A stretch of 64,000 nucleotides of DNA from Arthrobacter sp. P2b (GTDB taxonomy: Bacteria; Actinomycetota; Actinomycetes; Actinomycetales; Micrococcaceae), in contig NZ_FVZL01000001.1 of NCBI RefSeq assembly GCF_900168295.1, forward strand, positions 954,134 to 1,018,133, in the 5' to 3' direction. The translations under genes and the position numbers were made by a program. Shown one piece after another: positions 43,270 to 52,124 of the stretch (position 1 is the first letter of the stretch; the number at the start of each line of letters is the position of its first letter). A model generated the notes under the pieces. It made no database searches. It was given only the letters and a program-made list of their open reading frames with translations, and was not told where the DNA came from.

Positions 43270-44492
43270 TGCGCAAACACTCTATCCGCGCTGTCGCGCT
43301 TGGGGCGGCGTTGCCGCTGGTGGTGCTGACTGCCTGTACCACCACGGATCCATCGGTTACCGAAACAACCGCACCGGGTACCGGCTCACCGGCGGCAACC
43401 ACTCCGGCCAGCCAGGACTGGTTTGACCAGAAGCTGTACGACGACCAGTTTGAGCAACGCTCAGCGACCTTTGAAGGCAACGCGGAGCAGCCGTACCTGC
43501 AGTACATTGCCGGCGACATGACGGACACCGCGAAGTTCGCTTCCTCCGGGGCGAAGAAGGTCTGCTTTGCCAATGCCTCCATCTCGAACCCGTGGCGCCA
43601 GACCGGCTGGATCACCATGAACCAGCAGCTCAAGGTCCTGCAGGACTCGGGGGCCATTTCCGAGATGGAAACCCGGGATGCCAAGGACAACGACAACACT
43701 CAGATCGCGGACATTGACTACTTCATCGACGAGGGAAACTGCGATGCGTTCGTCATTTCGCCCAACTCGACGGCGGCCCTGACGCAGGCCGTGGAACGCG
43801 CCTGCGAGACCGGCAAGCCGGTGGTGGTGTTTGACCGCGGCGTGGAAACTGACTGCGCCACCACGTTCATCCACCCGATCGGCGGCTTCGCCTGGGGCAT
43901 TGACACCGCCACGTTCCTGACCGACAAGCTGCAGTCCGGCGACAAGGTGGTGGCCCTCCGCATCCTTCCCGGCGTGGACGTGCTGGAACACCGCTGGGCG
44001 GCAGCAAAGAAGATTTTTGAGGAGAAGGGCATCGAGGCCAAGGACTACTTCACCGGGGCTGACCCCACCGAGATCAAGAAAATCATCTCCGATGAACTGG
44101 CCACGGGCGACGTCAAGGGTGTGTGGATGGACGCCGGCGACGGTGCGGTGGCTGCCCTCGAAGCCTTCGAGGATGCCGGCAAGGACCTTCCGGTGATGAC
44201 CGGCGAGGATGAGATGAGCTTCCTGACCAAGTGGAAGGAAACCGGCATCGATGCCATGGCCCCTGTCTACTCCAACTTCCAGTGGCGGACCCCGCTGCTG
44301 GCCGTGGAAAAGATCTTCAAGGGTGAGCAAGTCCCGGCCGAATGGATCCTCCCGCAGAAGCCCATCCTCGCGGACGAGCTGGATTCCTGGCTGGAGCGCA
44401 ACCAGGGGATGCCCGGCGGCCACTACGCCAAGTTCGGCGGAGAAGACCTTCCCGGCTACCCGCAGGTCTGGCAGCAGCGGCAGATCCCCTAA
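43269..44492 (+). CDS. Sugar ABC transporter substrate-binding lipoprotein
   Basis: A 407-residue periplasmic-binding-protein type 1 (RbsB-like) lipoprotein. The signal peptide ends in lipobox VLTAC, followed by a Thr/Pro linker. The ligand-binding domain has NASISNPWRQTGW and DGAVAALEAFEDAGKDLPV. It is about 80 residues longer than RbsB. The ATG shares one base with the permease stop (TGATG). The ligand is presumably the substrate, or a precursor of it, for the downstream epimerase. Confidence 0.88.
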   Translation: MRKHSIRAVALGAALPLVVLTACTTTDPSVTETTAPGTGSPAATTPASQDWFDQKLYDDQFEQRSATFEGNAEQPYLQYIAGDMTDTAKFASSGAKKVCFANASISNPWRQTGWITMNQQLKVLQDSGAISEMETRDAKDNDNTQIADIDYFIDEGNCDAFVISPNSTAALTQAVERACETGKPVVVFDRGVETDCATTFIHPIGGFAWGIDTATFLTDKLQSGDKVVALRILPGVDVLEHRWAAAKKIFEEKGIEAKDYFTGADPTEIKKIISDELATGDVKGVWMDAGDGAVAALEAFEDAGKDLPVMTGEDEMSFLTKWKETGIDAMAPVYSNFQWRTPLLAVEKIFKGEQVPAEWILPQKPILADELDSWLERNQGMPGGHYAKFGGEDLPGYPQVWQQRQIP

Positions 44493-44525
44493 CCCTGCGC
44501 TGAGGGCGGCGTTGGAGGGAGCGGC

Positions 44526-45374
44526 GTGAAGCGTCCCATCGGGATCAGCACATGGGTCTGGGAATCTCCCCTGACCGATGCCAACCTGGGCGGGCACCTG
44601 GCGAGGATCGCCGCGCTGGGGTTTGACGCCGTCGAACTCCCGCTGGAAAACGCCGGCGACTTCACCGCCCTCGCGGCGCGCGAAGCCCTGGAGTCCACGG
44701 GGCTGACTCCGTTCCTAGTCGGTGCCATGGCGCCGGGGCGGGACCTCGTGTCCGCGGCCCCGGCGTCCGTGGACGGGACGCAGGCCTACCTTTTGGACTG
44801 CATCAGCATGGCCGCACGTATCGGTTCGCCCACTGTGTGCGGCCCGTTCTACGCCCAGACCGGCCGGGTCTGGCGGATGTCGCCAGGGCAGCGGAGGGAG
44901 GCCTACGCCGAGCTGCGCCGGAACCTGGAGCCGGTAGCCGCCCGGGCCCGGGAAGCGGGCGTGGTGCTGGGCATTGAACCGCTGAACCGGTATGAAACGT
45001 CGCTGATCAACACCGTGGACCAGGCGCTCGAGGCGCTGGGGCCGTTGCTGGGCAACGGCGTCGGCATTGCCCTGGACAGCTACCACCTGCACATCGAGGA
45101 GCGCTCGCTGGCCGCCGCGGTCCGGGCGGCCGGCGAACACGTGGTCCATGTGCAGGTGTGCGGGAACGACCGCGGCGCGCCCGGCGGGGACCAGACCGAC
45201 TGGGAAGGCTTCCTGCAGGCCCTGGACGAGGTGGGCTACAGCGGACCGCTGAACATTGAAAGCTTCACCGCGGACAATGCCGCTATTGCCGTCGCGGCCT
45301 CAATCTGGCGGCCGCTCGCCCCGAGCCAGGACGAGCTGGCCGCCAGCGGCCTGGCATTCCTGCGCGGTTTGTAA
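44526..45374 (+). CDS. Sugar phosphate isomerase/epimerase (TIM barrel)
   Basis: A 282-residue xylose-isomerase-like TIM barrel resembling D-tagatose/D-psicose 3-epimerases. The metal ligands fit GIEPLNRYETS (Glu), ALDSYHLHIEE (Asp and following His), HVQVCGNDRG (His) and LNIESF (Glu). The reaction would be ketose epimerisation at C3 or a polyol-related isomerisation. GTG start with GGAGGGAG upstream. Its coupling to an importer suggests it is the first catabolic step for the imported sugar, inferred from gene order. Confidence 0.82.
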   Translation: MKRPIGISTWVWESPLTDANLGGHLARIAALGFDAVELPLENAGDFTALAAREALESTGLTPFLVGAMAPGRDLVSAAPASVDGTQAYLLDCISMAARIGSPTVCGPFYAQTGRVWRMSPGQRREAYAELRRNLEPVAARAREAGVVLGIEPLNRYETSLINTVDQALEALGPLLGNGVGIALDSYHLHIEERSLAAAVRAAGEHVVHVQVCGNDRGAPGGDQTDWEGFLQALDEVGYSGPLNIESFTADNAAIAVAASIWRPLAPSQDELAASGLAFLRGL

Positions 45375-45379
45375 ACGTA

Positions 45380-46216
45380 TTACGACGGCGGCTGGCCGGC
45401 TGTAGAGCCGGTCACGCCGCCCCGCTCATCCACCGTGACCAGGCTGTGGTGACCGGGATAGACCGTGATGGCCACGGCCAGGAGGGCGCCCAAGCCGGCA
45501 AGGGTCCACCACGCCACCAGATACTGGTCCCCGCCCTGCAGTTCGGCGAGGAAGAACTGCGTGAAGCTGTTGAAGGCGGCATGGAACAAGATCACCACCG
45601 GCAGGCTGCCCCGCGTGCAGTTATAGAGCCAGGCAAGGATTACAGACAGCGCCCCTATGTAGACTGCGAACGGCACCAAGGGGCGCTGGCCCGGATCGGA
45701 CACCAGTTCCGGAAGGTGCCAGGGCAACCACACCAACGCCACCATCAATGCAGACGCCAGTGCGTTCCGCGTGACCTGCAGCCGTGGAAGAAGAAAACCC
45801 CTCCAACCCAGCTCCTCAAAGATGCCCACGATGACGATCGTGACCGCAATCGAACTGGCAACCTGCAACGCGTCAGATGGCTCCCAGCTCAGGGCCGGAG
45901 CTCCGGCCATCACCGCTGCAAGACGGGCAAGACCCGGAACGGCGAACGGCACACTCAATGCCATGGCGTACCAGCCAAAGTTGACCCGCCATCGCCAAAG
46001 CTGGCGGAGGAGATTGATCAACTCCCGGCGGCCACCTGCCAAGAATGCCACCAGGACGGCGGCCAGCCCGGGCCCGAACGGCACCAGTGGACTACTGCCC
46101 GGGTTCAGCAGGACCAACGGCCAGATACACCAAGAGACCGCGTAGGCCAGGACGAGGTAAAGCACGATTTCGTGCCGGGCCGCCCACCCGCGCCCCCGGT
46201 GTTTGTCCGTCGTCAT
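45380..46216 (-). CDS. CPBP-family intramembrane protease
   Basis: A 278-residue membrane protein with about seven or eight helices and the CPBP (Rce1/Abi-like) motifs EELGWRGFLLPRL, WLPWHLP and FHAAFNS, which hold the catalytic glutamates and histidines. Substrate unknown; bacterial relatives have been linked to bacteriocin self-immunity and membrane-protein processing. ATG 46216 is chosen for GAAGG upstream; the open frame above it is arginine-rich and runs through a palindromic repeat. Its last codons and stop (CCGCCGTCGTAA) coincide with half of the dispersed repeat. Confidence 0.85.
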   Translation of the reverse strand: MTTDKHRGRGWAARHEIVLYLVLAYAVSWCIWPLVLLNPGSSPLVPFGPGLAAVLVAFLAGGRRELINLLRQLWRWRVNFGWYAMALSVPFAVPGLARLAAVMAGAPALSWEPSDALQVASSIAVTIVIVGIFEELGWRGFLLPRLQVTRNALASALMVALVWLPWHLPELVSDPGQRPLVPFAVYIGALSVILAWLYNCTRGSLPVVILFHAAFNSFTQFFLAELQGGDQYLVAWWTLAGLGALLAVAITVYPGHHSLVTVDERGGVTGSTAGQPPS

Positions 46217-46329
46217 CGCCGACCTTCTTTGCCCACGCCTGGACTTTAAAGTCTGGCACCGTCTGCTGAGCCCAGACAGGGCAACGGCACCCCTGAAGGA
46301 CATTAGGTAGGTCCACCGGGGCAGCAGGA

Positions 46330-46365
46330 ACGACGACGGCGGGACTTGCCTCCCGCCGTCGTCGT
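46330..46365. repeat. Dispersed palindromic repeat, copy C (perfect hairpin)
   Basis: Perfect 15-bp arms (ACGACGACGGCGGGA and its inverse) with a 6-nt loop, between the amidase stop and the CPBP start on the minus strand. It closely matches the element at 49282: both begin with GGAACGACGACGGCGGGAC. It probably also terminates the amidase mRNA. Confidence 0.75.
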
Positions 46366-46385
46366 CCGTCGGTGGCCCAGACCAC

Positions 46386-47831
46386 CTACTGACGTGAAAC
46401 CGGCAGATTAAGCCGTGTGAAGCCCTCCAGCCATTCGGCAAAGTCCAATGCCAGCGCATCTGCCCCCGGCCGTGCAACAACCTGGACAGACAGCGGCAGG
46501 CCCTCGGACGAGAACGCGACGGGCAGCGAAACAACAGGGGCGCCAACCATGGTCACAGCCCTGCATTGCCCCATGATGTCCCAGCCAAAAATGGACTGCC
46601 CATCAATGTCCAGCTTTCCGGACACGTCGCAGGCAGGTCCGCCGGCCACCGGCAGGAGGACGATGTCAGCGGTATCGAACACCGCCAACTCCCGTCTTCT
46701 TGCCTGTTCGGATTCGGCAACAGCCGCTTCGAGTTCCCCCGCGTCGGTTTGCATGGAGCGCTGGATTACGTCGAGGTTCGCAGGGAGAATCAGGTGCTCG
46801 TGGCCGGCGACAGCCGCGGCATGATCAATCATCGGATCAACAGGGCGGAGCCGGTTATAGGCTGTCAGCGATCCCGCAAACAGATCCGGTACGTGCGTGA
46901 GTGTCCGGACCTCCGGCGCGATCTGCACCGCCAATAAGGCGATCTTCTCCGACACTTCACGGCGTACCGGCCCCAATGCGGAACCATCACTCCACGCCAC
47001 CGCAACGTTGCCGGGGACGATCCCGGCGAGTGAAGTCCGAACCCCGGGGCGTCGATCCGTAAACACTGCGAGCGCCGTCCGCAGGTCCCGCACTGATCGT
47101 GCGAGCGGCCCAATGACCTGAGTGGCGGCCTGAAGGCGGGCGCCGGGCGGGGAGGGTTTGCCGCCCCCGTACCAGCCGCCCGCTCCCGGAACGATTCCCA
47201 GGTCAGGAACTGAACGCGGGGTGGGCCGCAGGGCGGTGATACCCACGCATTGCGCTGGCCACCGCAGTGATCCGCCGTAGTCGGTGCCCAGGCCGAGCGC
47301 TGAAATGCCGGCAGCGACGGCGGCAGCCTCTCCCCCGCTCGAGCCACCCGCCGTCGCACCAGGAAACCGGGGGTTGAGCGTCCGGCCACCGACGGCGCTC
47401 TCGGTGACGGCGCCGAACGCAAACTCGGGGCAATTGGTTTTGCCAATCACCACGGCCCCCGCCTCCTGCAGGCGCCGCACAGCAGTGGCAGTGAATGAGG
47501 CGATGTTTCCGGCGTATGCGGCACTGCCGCCGGTCACCTGCAGACCTGCCACAGCGATGACATCCTTGACGCTGAGTGGAACACCGGCCAGCGGCCCCAC
47601 ATCCTTCCCGCGGTCCCGGCGCCGGTCCACCTCCCGCGCAGCAAGAGCAGCCCCGTCCCAGTCCTCCTGGATGAAAGCACAAAGAGCGGGTGCTGCATCG
47701 GCCCGCGACCGCGCCTCCGCCAGGACGCTCTCGGCTGAGGCTTCACCAGTGCGCACCGCGAAGGCGAGCGCGGTGGCGTCGCGGAGGGCAGTCTCCAGCG
47801 GGCCAGTGCCCTGCAGGCTATCGTCCGGCAC
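46386..47831 (-). CDS. Amidase (amidase signature family)
   Basis: A 481-residue amidohydrolase of the amidase signature family. The catalytic triad is visible: lysine in VPLSVKDVI, cis-serine in ATAGGSSGGEAA, nucleophile serine in DYGGSLRWPA. It would hydrolyse a small or aryl amide; indole-acetamide or allophanate type enzymes are alternatives. The GTG start has only a weak ribosome site; a later start is possible. Repeat copy C follows as a likely terminator. Confidence 0.88.
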   Translation of the reverse strand: MPDDSLQGTGPLETALRDATALAFAVRTGEASAESVLAEARSRADAAPALCAFIQEDWDGAALAAREVDRRRDRGKDVGPLAGVPLSVKDVIAVAGLQVTGGSAAYAGNIASFTATAVRRLQEAGAVVIGKTNCPEFAFGAVTESAVGGRTLNPRFPGATAGGSSGGEAAAVAAGISALGLGTDYGGSLRWPAQCVGITALRPTPRSVPDLGIVPGAGGWYGGGKPSPPGARLQAATQVIGPLARSVRDLRTALAVFTDRRPGVRTSLAGIVPGNVAVAWSDGSALGPVRREVSEKIALLAVQIAPEVRTLTHVPDLFAGSLTAYNRLRPVDPMIDHAAAVAGHEHLILPANLDVIQRSMQTDAGELEAAVAESEQARRRELAVFDTADIVLLPVAGGPACDVSGKLDIDGQSIFGWDIMGQCRAVTMVGAPVVSLPVAFSSEGLPLSVQVVARPGADALALDFAEWLEGFTRLNLPVSRQ

Positions 47832-48106
47832 GCCTGCACCTGGCTTGTTTCGAGCCCGGAAGCCTCGGCGTTGTTGTCACGTGCAGAGCTCCCATTGGGT
47901 GTCGGTGGTCCCGCACTGCATCGCCCTCGCAGGGCATGTACGGGTGGTTGAACCGAATGTATCAGGACGGTGTCCGCCGGAAGACACTCCCCGCTGCGCG
48001 CGGCTGGTTCTGTCGTGGACTTTGATGACGAACGACGGGGCCCCGCCCCAGTGCAAAATTCCGGGACGCATCCCACTAACCCCACCGCGTCGCAGCAGGA
48101 CCGAGA

Positions 48107-48586
48107 CTACTCGGCGATGTCCTCCGCCCACAGCTCCGGGTGGGCGTCCTGGAACCTGCCCATCATGTCCACGCAGCGCGGATCATCCAGAACCACCACG
48201 TCAACGCCGCGTGACCGCAGAAGCTCCAGCTCGCCGTCGAAAGTGCGCGCTTCCCCCACCACCACGCGGGGGATCTTGAACTGGATGATGGTTCCGGCGC
48301 ACATGGCGCACGGGGCGAGCGTCGTGTATAGCGTGGCGTCGCGGTAGCTCTTCTGCCGGCCGGCTGTGCGGAGCGCGGACATCTCCCCGTGCGCGATTGG
48401 ATCGGCGTTTTGGACGCGTTCGTTGTGCCCGCCCGCGATCACTACGCCATCCCGTGCGAGCGCAGCCCCGATGGGGATGCCGCCCTCGGCCAAGCTCTTC
48501 TGTGCGGCCTGATAGGCGGCTTCGAATGCGGAGAGGTCGGTGCTGTCCAGTTCCAGCTCGGCGGACTGAGGCTGCTCGTGGGTCAT
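48107..48586 (-). CDS. Nucleoside/nucleobase deaminase
   Basis: A 159-residue zinc deaminase of the cytidine/guanine deaminase superfamily. Zinc ligands and the proton shuttle are in AHGEMSALR (His, Glu) and PCAMCAG (two Cys). The size and the C-terminal DDPRCVDMMGRF resemble fungal-type cytosine deaminases more than TadA. The upstream 275-nt gap (47832-48106, towards the amidase) contains no gene I can support. Confidence 0.85.
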   Translation of the reverse strand: MTHEQPQSAELELDSTDLSAFEAAYQAAQKSLAEGGIPIGAALARDGVVIAGGHNERVQNADPIAHGEMSALRTAGRQKSYRDATLYTTLAPCAMCAGTIIQFKIPRVVVGEARTFDGELELLRSRGVDVVVLDDPRCVDMMGRFQDAHPELWAEDIAE

Positions 48587-48773
48587 GGCGTCATTGTTGC
48601 ACAGCTGTTCCCACTACCCTGGGCCGCCACAGCGCTTGACCCGGCCTCCAATTGGGCAGGGAAACTCTGCAAAAACTGAGCTAAACCTGGGACATCGGCC
48701 TCCGATCGGCCTATACGATTTCCTGGACATCCGGGACCCACGGGGCTTCCGGCGAACAAAAACGGGGGAATCG

Positions 48774-49430
48774 ATGCAGGAACTGGGCCGCATCTATTGG
48801 ACACGACAGGGCCTTCGCCTGTCTTACTCAGCCTTGATGGTGTGGCTTGCCGTCGCCGTGATGACGGCGCTCATGCCGAAGGGAACATCTGTCGCCGGAA
48901 CGGCACCGTCCTCGGCCGCCGAGATTCTGCGCGGAATGGTGGACAGCGTCGTCGCCGCGGTCGCTCTCCCAGGCGTAGCCGTCGTGGTGCTGGGCATTGT
49001 CGGCGCCGTCATCAACGCCCGCGACGTCAGGCGCCGGGACCCGATACGCCGCTTTACCCGCCAGCAGCGCCGCGAGGGGATGGCCCGGGCCGGTGGCCAG
49101 TGTGAGATGGAAAGCGGATTCGGTCGCCGCTGCGGTCGCCCGGCCGAGCATGGTGACCACTTATATCCGTGGTCAAAGGGCGGCTCCACGAGCCTGCAGA
49201 ACTTCGTCGCTGCGTGCGCCCGGTGCAACCGCGCCAAGCGTGCCAGGATTCCGTCACCGGCCCAGCAGCAACGTTTGGAACGACGACGGCGGGACTACGT
49301 TCCGCCGTCGTCCCCCGTCAGTGTCGGCGAACGGCAGCCGCTCGCACAGCAAACAGTCCGCCTCACAAGGTCGATTGCCCCCACGGCCCCTGGCAAAGTT
49401 GCCGGAAGGAAACCTACTTCGCCGCGGTAA
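48774..49430 (+). CDS. Membrane-anchored HNH nuclease-like protein
   Basis: A 218-residue protein. Two hydrophobic helices (SALMVWLAVAVMTALM and ALPGVAVVVLGIVGAVI) lie in the first 90 residues, followed by a basic stretch and an HNH domain: CEMESGFGRRCG, then GDHLYPWSKGGS, NFVAACARCNRAKRAR. Zinc cysteines, the HNH histidine and asparagine are present. After the HNH the frame runs through palindromic repeat copy D and a low-complexity tail, and its stop overlaps the convergent regulator by 17 nt. ATG 48774 has GGGGGA upstream. A nuclease held at the membrane is unusual; uptake- or phage-DNA cleavage is speculation. Confidence 0.78.
   Translation: MQELGRIYWTRQGLRLSYSALMVWLAVAVMTALMPKGTSVAGTAPSSAAEILRGMVDSVVAAVALPGVAVVVLGIVGAVINARDVRRRDPIRRFTRQQRREGMARAGGQCEMESGFGRRCGRPAEHGDHLYPWSKGGSTSLQNFVAACARCNRAKRARIPSPAQQQRLERRRRDYVPPSSPVSVGERQPLAQQTVRLTRSIAPTAPGKVAGRKPTSPR
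49282..49312. repeat. Dispersed palindromic repeat, copy D, inside the HNH gene
   Basis: GACGACGGCGG (49282-49292) pairs with CCGCCGTCGTC (49302-49312). With its flanks it matches copy C over about 40 nt. It is read through as RRRRDYVPPSSP in the HNH protein, shortly after the HNH domain ends, which suggests insertion that displaced the original C-terminus. Confidence 0.65.
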
Positions 49431-50916
49431 TTCCCAGGCGGGCCATTCGGCGGTAAATCGTGGCCCTGCTTATTCCCAATTCAGTGGCGGCCGCGGCCAC
49501 AGTAATGCCCGGCCGGGAAAGGCAGCGGATGATCTCGTCCCTCTCTATGGCCTCGATCCTGGTGAGATGTGGCCCGGCACGTCCAACCAGCAGGGAGGGC
49601 AGATGCCGCACATCGATGGTTTCCGTGCGCAAGGCCGCGTCGTGGACCAGGGTGAAAAGTTCGTCCACATTGCCTGGCCACCCGTAGCCGGTCAGCGCGT
49701 GTTCGGCGGCAGCCGTGAAATCCACTTCACGCATACGGGTCTGGCGCGCGGCGTACCTGGCCAGGGGCATCACATCAGCGGCGCGTTCACGCAAGGCGGG
49801 CACCGGCACCACGGTTTCGACCATGGCCGCCAGTGGCTGCGGGATGGCGGCCAGCTCCTCCGCCGTCATAGCCCAGGTAATGGTGGGAGGGCTGCCGCCC
49901 GGTGCGGGCAGCGATTGAACCGCGGCGGCAGCCCGGGCGCTCAACTCCTGTGCCGCCCAGGCCGGCAGGAGGTCAACATTTTCCACGATCACAGCGGTAT
50001 CGGGCTTAGACAACTCAGGGGTCCAGAGCGACAACCACGCCTCCACGTCCTCCGGCGCGGGAGCCGCTGCACATAGAATGCGGCTCCCGGGGCGGGCCTT
50101 GCGGATGGCCTGCCCCACCAGCGTGGCGCGCCCGGTACCTGGTTCTCCAACGGCGGCCACCACCCGGTTCGCGGCAAGCGCCAGAGCCGCGCGGTCAAGG
50201 GCCTCTGTCCAGCCCAGGGACATCGCGTGCAGCGTTCCCGCTCCCGGTTCAAGCCGGCCCCGCCGCACTCGGAAGACACCACCCTTGGGTCCTGCTTTCG
50301 CCCTGTGGCCGCCCGACTTGGCGAGCATAAGGGTAGCCGTGTTGCTGGCGGCCGACTGGGCCAGAGCCAACAGCAACTCCGGTGAAGACTTGGACCAGGT
50401 GGTGATGTTCACGCTGCCCTCAAGGCGTCCGCTGAGGGGATCGACCACCGGGACGGCAGCACAGGTGTACGTCCGGAGGCTTGCGCTGTAGTGCTCCTCG
50501 GCACGGACCAGGCTCGGCGTCCGGTCGGCCAGCGCCATACCCAACCCGTTGGTTCCCGCTTCCCGCTCGGAAAATGCAAAGCCGGGGGCCAGATGAACCT
50601 TATCGAGTGCCCGCAGCAGTGAAGTGTCGCCGCTGAAGCGGTTGAGGACCAGCCCGTCGGCGTCGGTGAGCATCAGGCTTAGTGGCTCGTTGGCCAGTGT
50701 TTGGTGCAGGCCCGTGAGCACCTCCTGCCCGCACTGGTAAAACAGTGAATCACCGGCCACCGACCCGGCCCACATGGGGTCGATGATTTCGGCAGAGACG
50801 CCATACTCTTCACTGCGCTGCCATGAGGCAAGAAGGCGTCTTGAGGCAGTAGTCAGCATGCCTTCCTGCCCGCCGCGCTGTGGCCGCGGGACGGGAACGT
50901 TCTGATCCGGCATCAT
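49414..50916 (-). CDS. GAF/Fis regulator with degenerate sigma-54-type ATPase domain (MimR/AcoR-like)
   Basis: A 500-residue regulator. The GAF part has FSEREAGTNGLGMAL and EEHYSASLRTYTCAAVPV. The central domain has a P-loop-like GEPGTGRAT (Lys to Arg) and GYGWPGNVDEL but no GAFTGA loop, so it cannot drive sigma-54; this is usual in actinobacteria. The C-terminal Fis helix is AAAATELGISRATIYRRM. Start ATG 50916 follows GGAGGGCGGCG. It is divergent from the amidohydrolase operon, and palindromes between them are probable binding sites. Mycobacterial MimR, which controls mimABCD, has this role and layout. Confidence 0.85.
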   Translation of the reverse strand: MMPDQNVPVPRPQRGGQEGMLTTASRRLLASWQRSEEYGVSAEIIDPMWAGSVAGDSLFYQCGQEVLTGLHQTLANEPLSLMLTDADGLVLNRFSGDTSLLRALDKVHLAPGFAFSEREAGTNGLGMALADRTPSLVRAEEHYSASLRTYTCAAVPVVDPLSGRLEGSVNITTWSKSSPELLLALAQSAASNTATLMLAKSGGHRAKAGPKGGVFRVRRGRLEPGAGTLHAMSLGWTEALDRAALALAANRVVAAVGEPGTGRATLVGQAIRKARPGSRILCAAAPAPEDVEAWLSLWTPELSKPDTAVIVENVDLLPAWAAQELSARAAAAVQSLPAPGGSPPTITWAMTAEELAAIPQPLAAMVETVVPVPALRERAADVMPLARYAARQTRMREVDFTAAAEHALTGYGWPGNVDELFTLVHDAALRTETIDVRHLPSLLVGRAGPHLTRIEAIERDEIIRCLSRPGITVAAAATELGISRATIYRRMARLGITAAK

Positions 50917-50957
50917 CGCCGCCCTCCTTGTCCTGGTCATTCGAGATTACGGGGCGG

Positions 50958-51014
50958 TGTTTCAAAAGGCGATGCCACGGCGTCTCAAAATGAGACACCG
51001 GTCACAGGTTGACA
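50958..51014 (+). promoter_or_regulatory. Regulator-binding palindrome and -35 of the amidohydrolase operon
   Basis: GTCTCA-AAA-TGAGAC (50982-50996) is a perfect inverted repeat. A related half-site TGTTTCAAAA lies 23-24 nt upstream (50958-50967). TTGACA at 51009-51014 is a consensus -35; TAACGT at 51030-51035 may be the -10, with a short 15-nt spacer. The sites suit an activator such as the adjacent GAF/Fis protein. Confidence 0.6.
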
Positions 51015-51077
51015 GGTACCTATCGGCCCTAACGTCGTCTCTGTCGCGACTATGGCAGTCGCGGGGAGGAGAACGAT

Positions 51078-52124
51078 ATGTACAGCAAAGACGGCGAGAA
51101 CTACTTCATCGTCGACGCGCACGTCGCACTGTGGGACGCCCGGCCGGAGAACCAGCGGAACATCCAGGGTAAGCAGTTCATTGATTGCTTCTACGACTAC
51201 CACCGCAACCTCGGTCCGGACGAGGAACACTGGTCCTACGAGGAATTCCTTTACCAGGGCGGCGAACGCCTCATGAAGGATCTGTTCGTCGACGGCTACG
51301 TGGACCACGCGATCTTTCAGCCGGCCTACCTCGGCGCGTTCTACAAGAACGGATTCGCGCAGGTGGAGGAGGCGTACGGCCTTGCCGCGGCGAATCCGGA
51401 CAAGCTCACCTACAACCACTGTTATGACCCGCGCCAAGGCGAGGCCGGCCTGGACCGGCTGCGCGCCGACCACGAGAAGATGAAGTTCAAGGGGGTGAAG
51501 CTCTACACCGCCGAATGGCACGGCGATTCCCGCGGGTACAAGCTCTCCGATCCATGGTCCTACCGGTATTTCGAGGAGTGCCGCAAGCTCGGCATCAAGA
51601 ACATCCACATCCACAAAGGTCCTACCGTCCGCCCCCTGGACCGGGACGCTTTCGACGTCGCCGACGTCGACCACGCCGCCTCCGACTTCAACGACCTGAA
51701 CTTTGTGGTCGAGCACGTCGGCCTGCCCCGGCTGGAAGACTTCTGCTGGATCGCCACCCAGGAACCCAACGTCCACGGCGGCCTCGCCGTCGCGGTCCCC
51801 TTCATGCACACCCGGCCGCGGTACTTCGCCCAGATCATCGGGGAGCTCATCTACTGGATTGGCGAGGACCGCATCCAGTTCTCCAGCGACTACGCCATCT
51901 GGTCACCCCGGTGGCTGATCGAGCGGTTCGTTGACTTCCAGATCCCCGAAGACATGACCGAATACGCCCCTCTCACCGTGAACCAGAAGAAAAAGATCCT
52001 GGGACTGAACGCCGCCAAAATGTACGACATCCCGGTGCCCGCAGAGCTCCAACTCCCCGGCGCGGACGAAACGGCGACCGGTCCCCGCCAGCCGGAACGG
52101 GCGGACCTGGCAGGCGCAGCATGA
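51078..52124 (+). CDS. Metal-dependent amidohydrolase (mim/prm-cluster type)
   Basis: A 348-residue TIM-barrel hydrolase of the amidohydrolase 2 (ACMSD-like) family. YFIVDAHVALWDA stands where the metal-binding HxH usually is (here HVA), followed by KNIHIHKGP, VVEHVGLPR and FSSDYAIW, which hold the later His and Asp ligands. The same protein type sits directly behind the monooxygenase subunits in mim/prm propane and phenol monooxygenase clusters, where its role is not settled. GGAGG lies 8 nt before the ATG. Coupled by ATGA to the DUF59 gene. Confidence 0.85.
   Translation: MYSKDGENYFIVDAHVALWDARPENQRNIQGKQFIDCFYDYHRNLGPDEEHWSYEEFLYQGGERLMKDLFVDGYVDHAIFQPAYLGAFYKNGFAQVEEAYGLAAANPDKLTYNHCYDPRQGEAGLDRLRADHEKMKFKGVKLYTAEWHGDSRGYKLSDPWSYRYFEECRKLGIKNIHIHKGPTVRPLDRDAFDVADVDHAASDFNDLNFVVEHVGLPRLEDFCWIATQEPNVHGGLAVAVPFMHTRPRYFAQIIGELIYWIGEDRIQFSSDYAIWSPRWLIERFVDFQIPEDMTEYAPLTVNQKKKILGLNAAKMYDIPVPAELQLPGADETATGPRQPERADLAGAA

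Noticed and set aside
47832..48106. Possible gene remnant between the amidase and the deaminase
   Set aside because: Short frames exist on both strands, but none has a start site, a domain or sensible composition.
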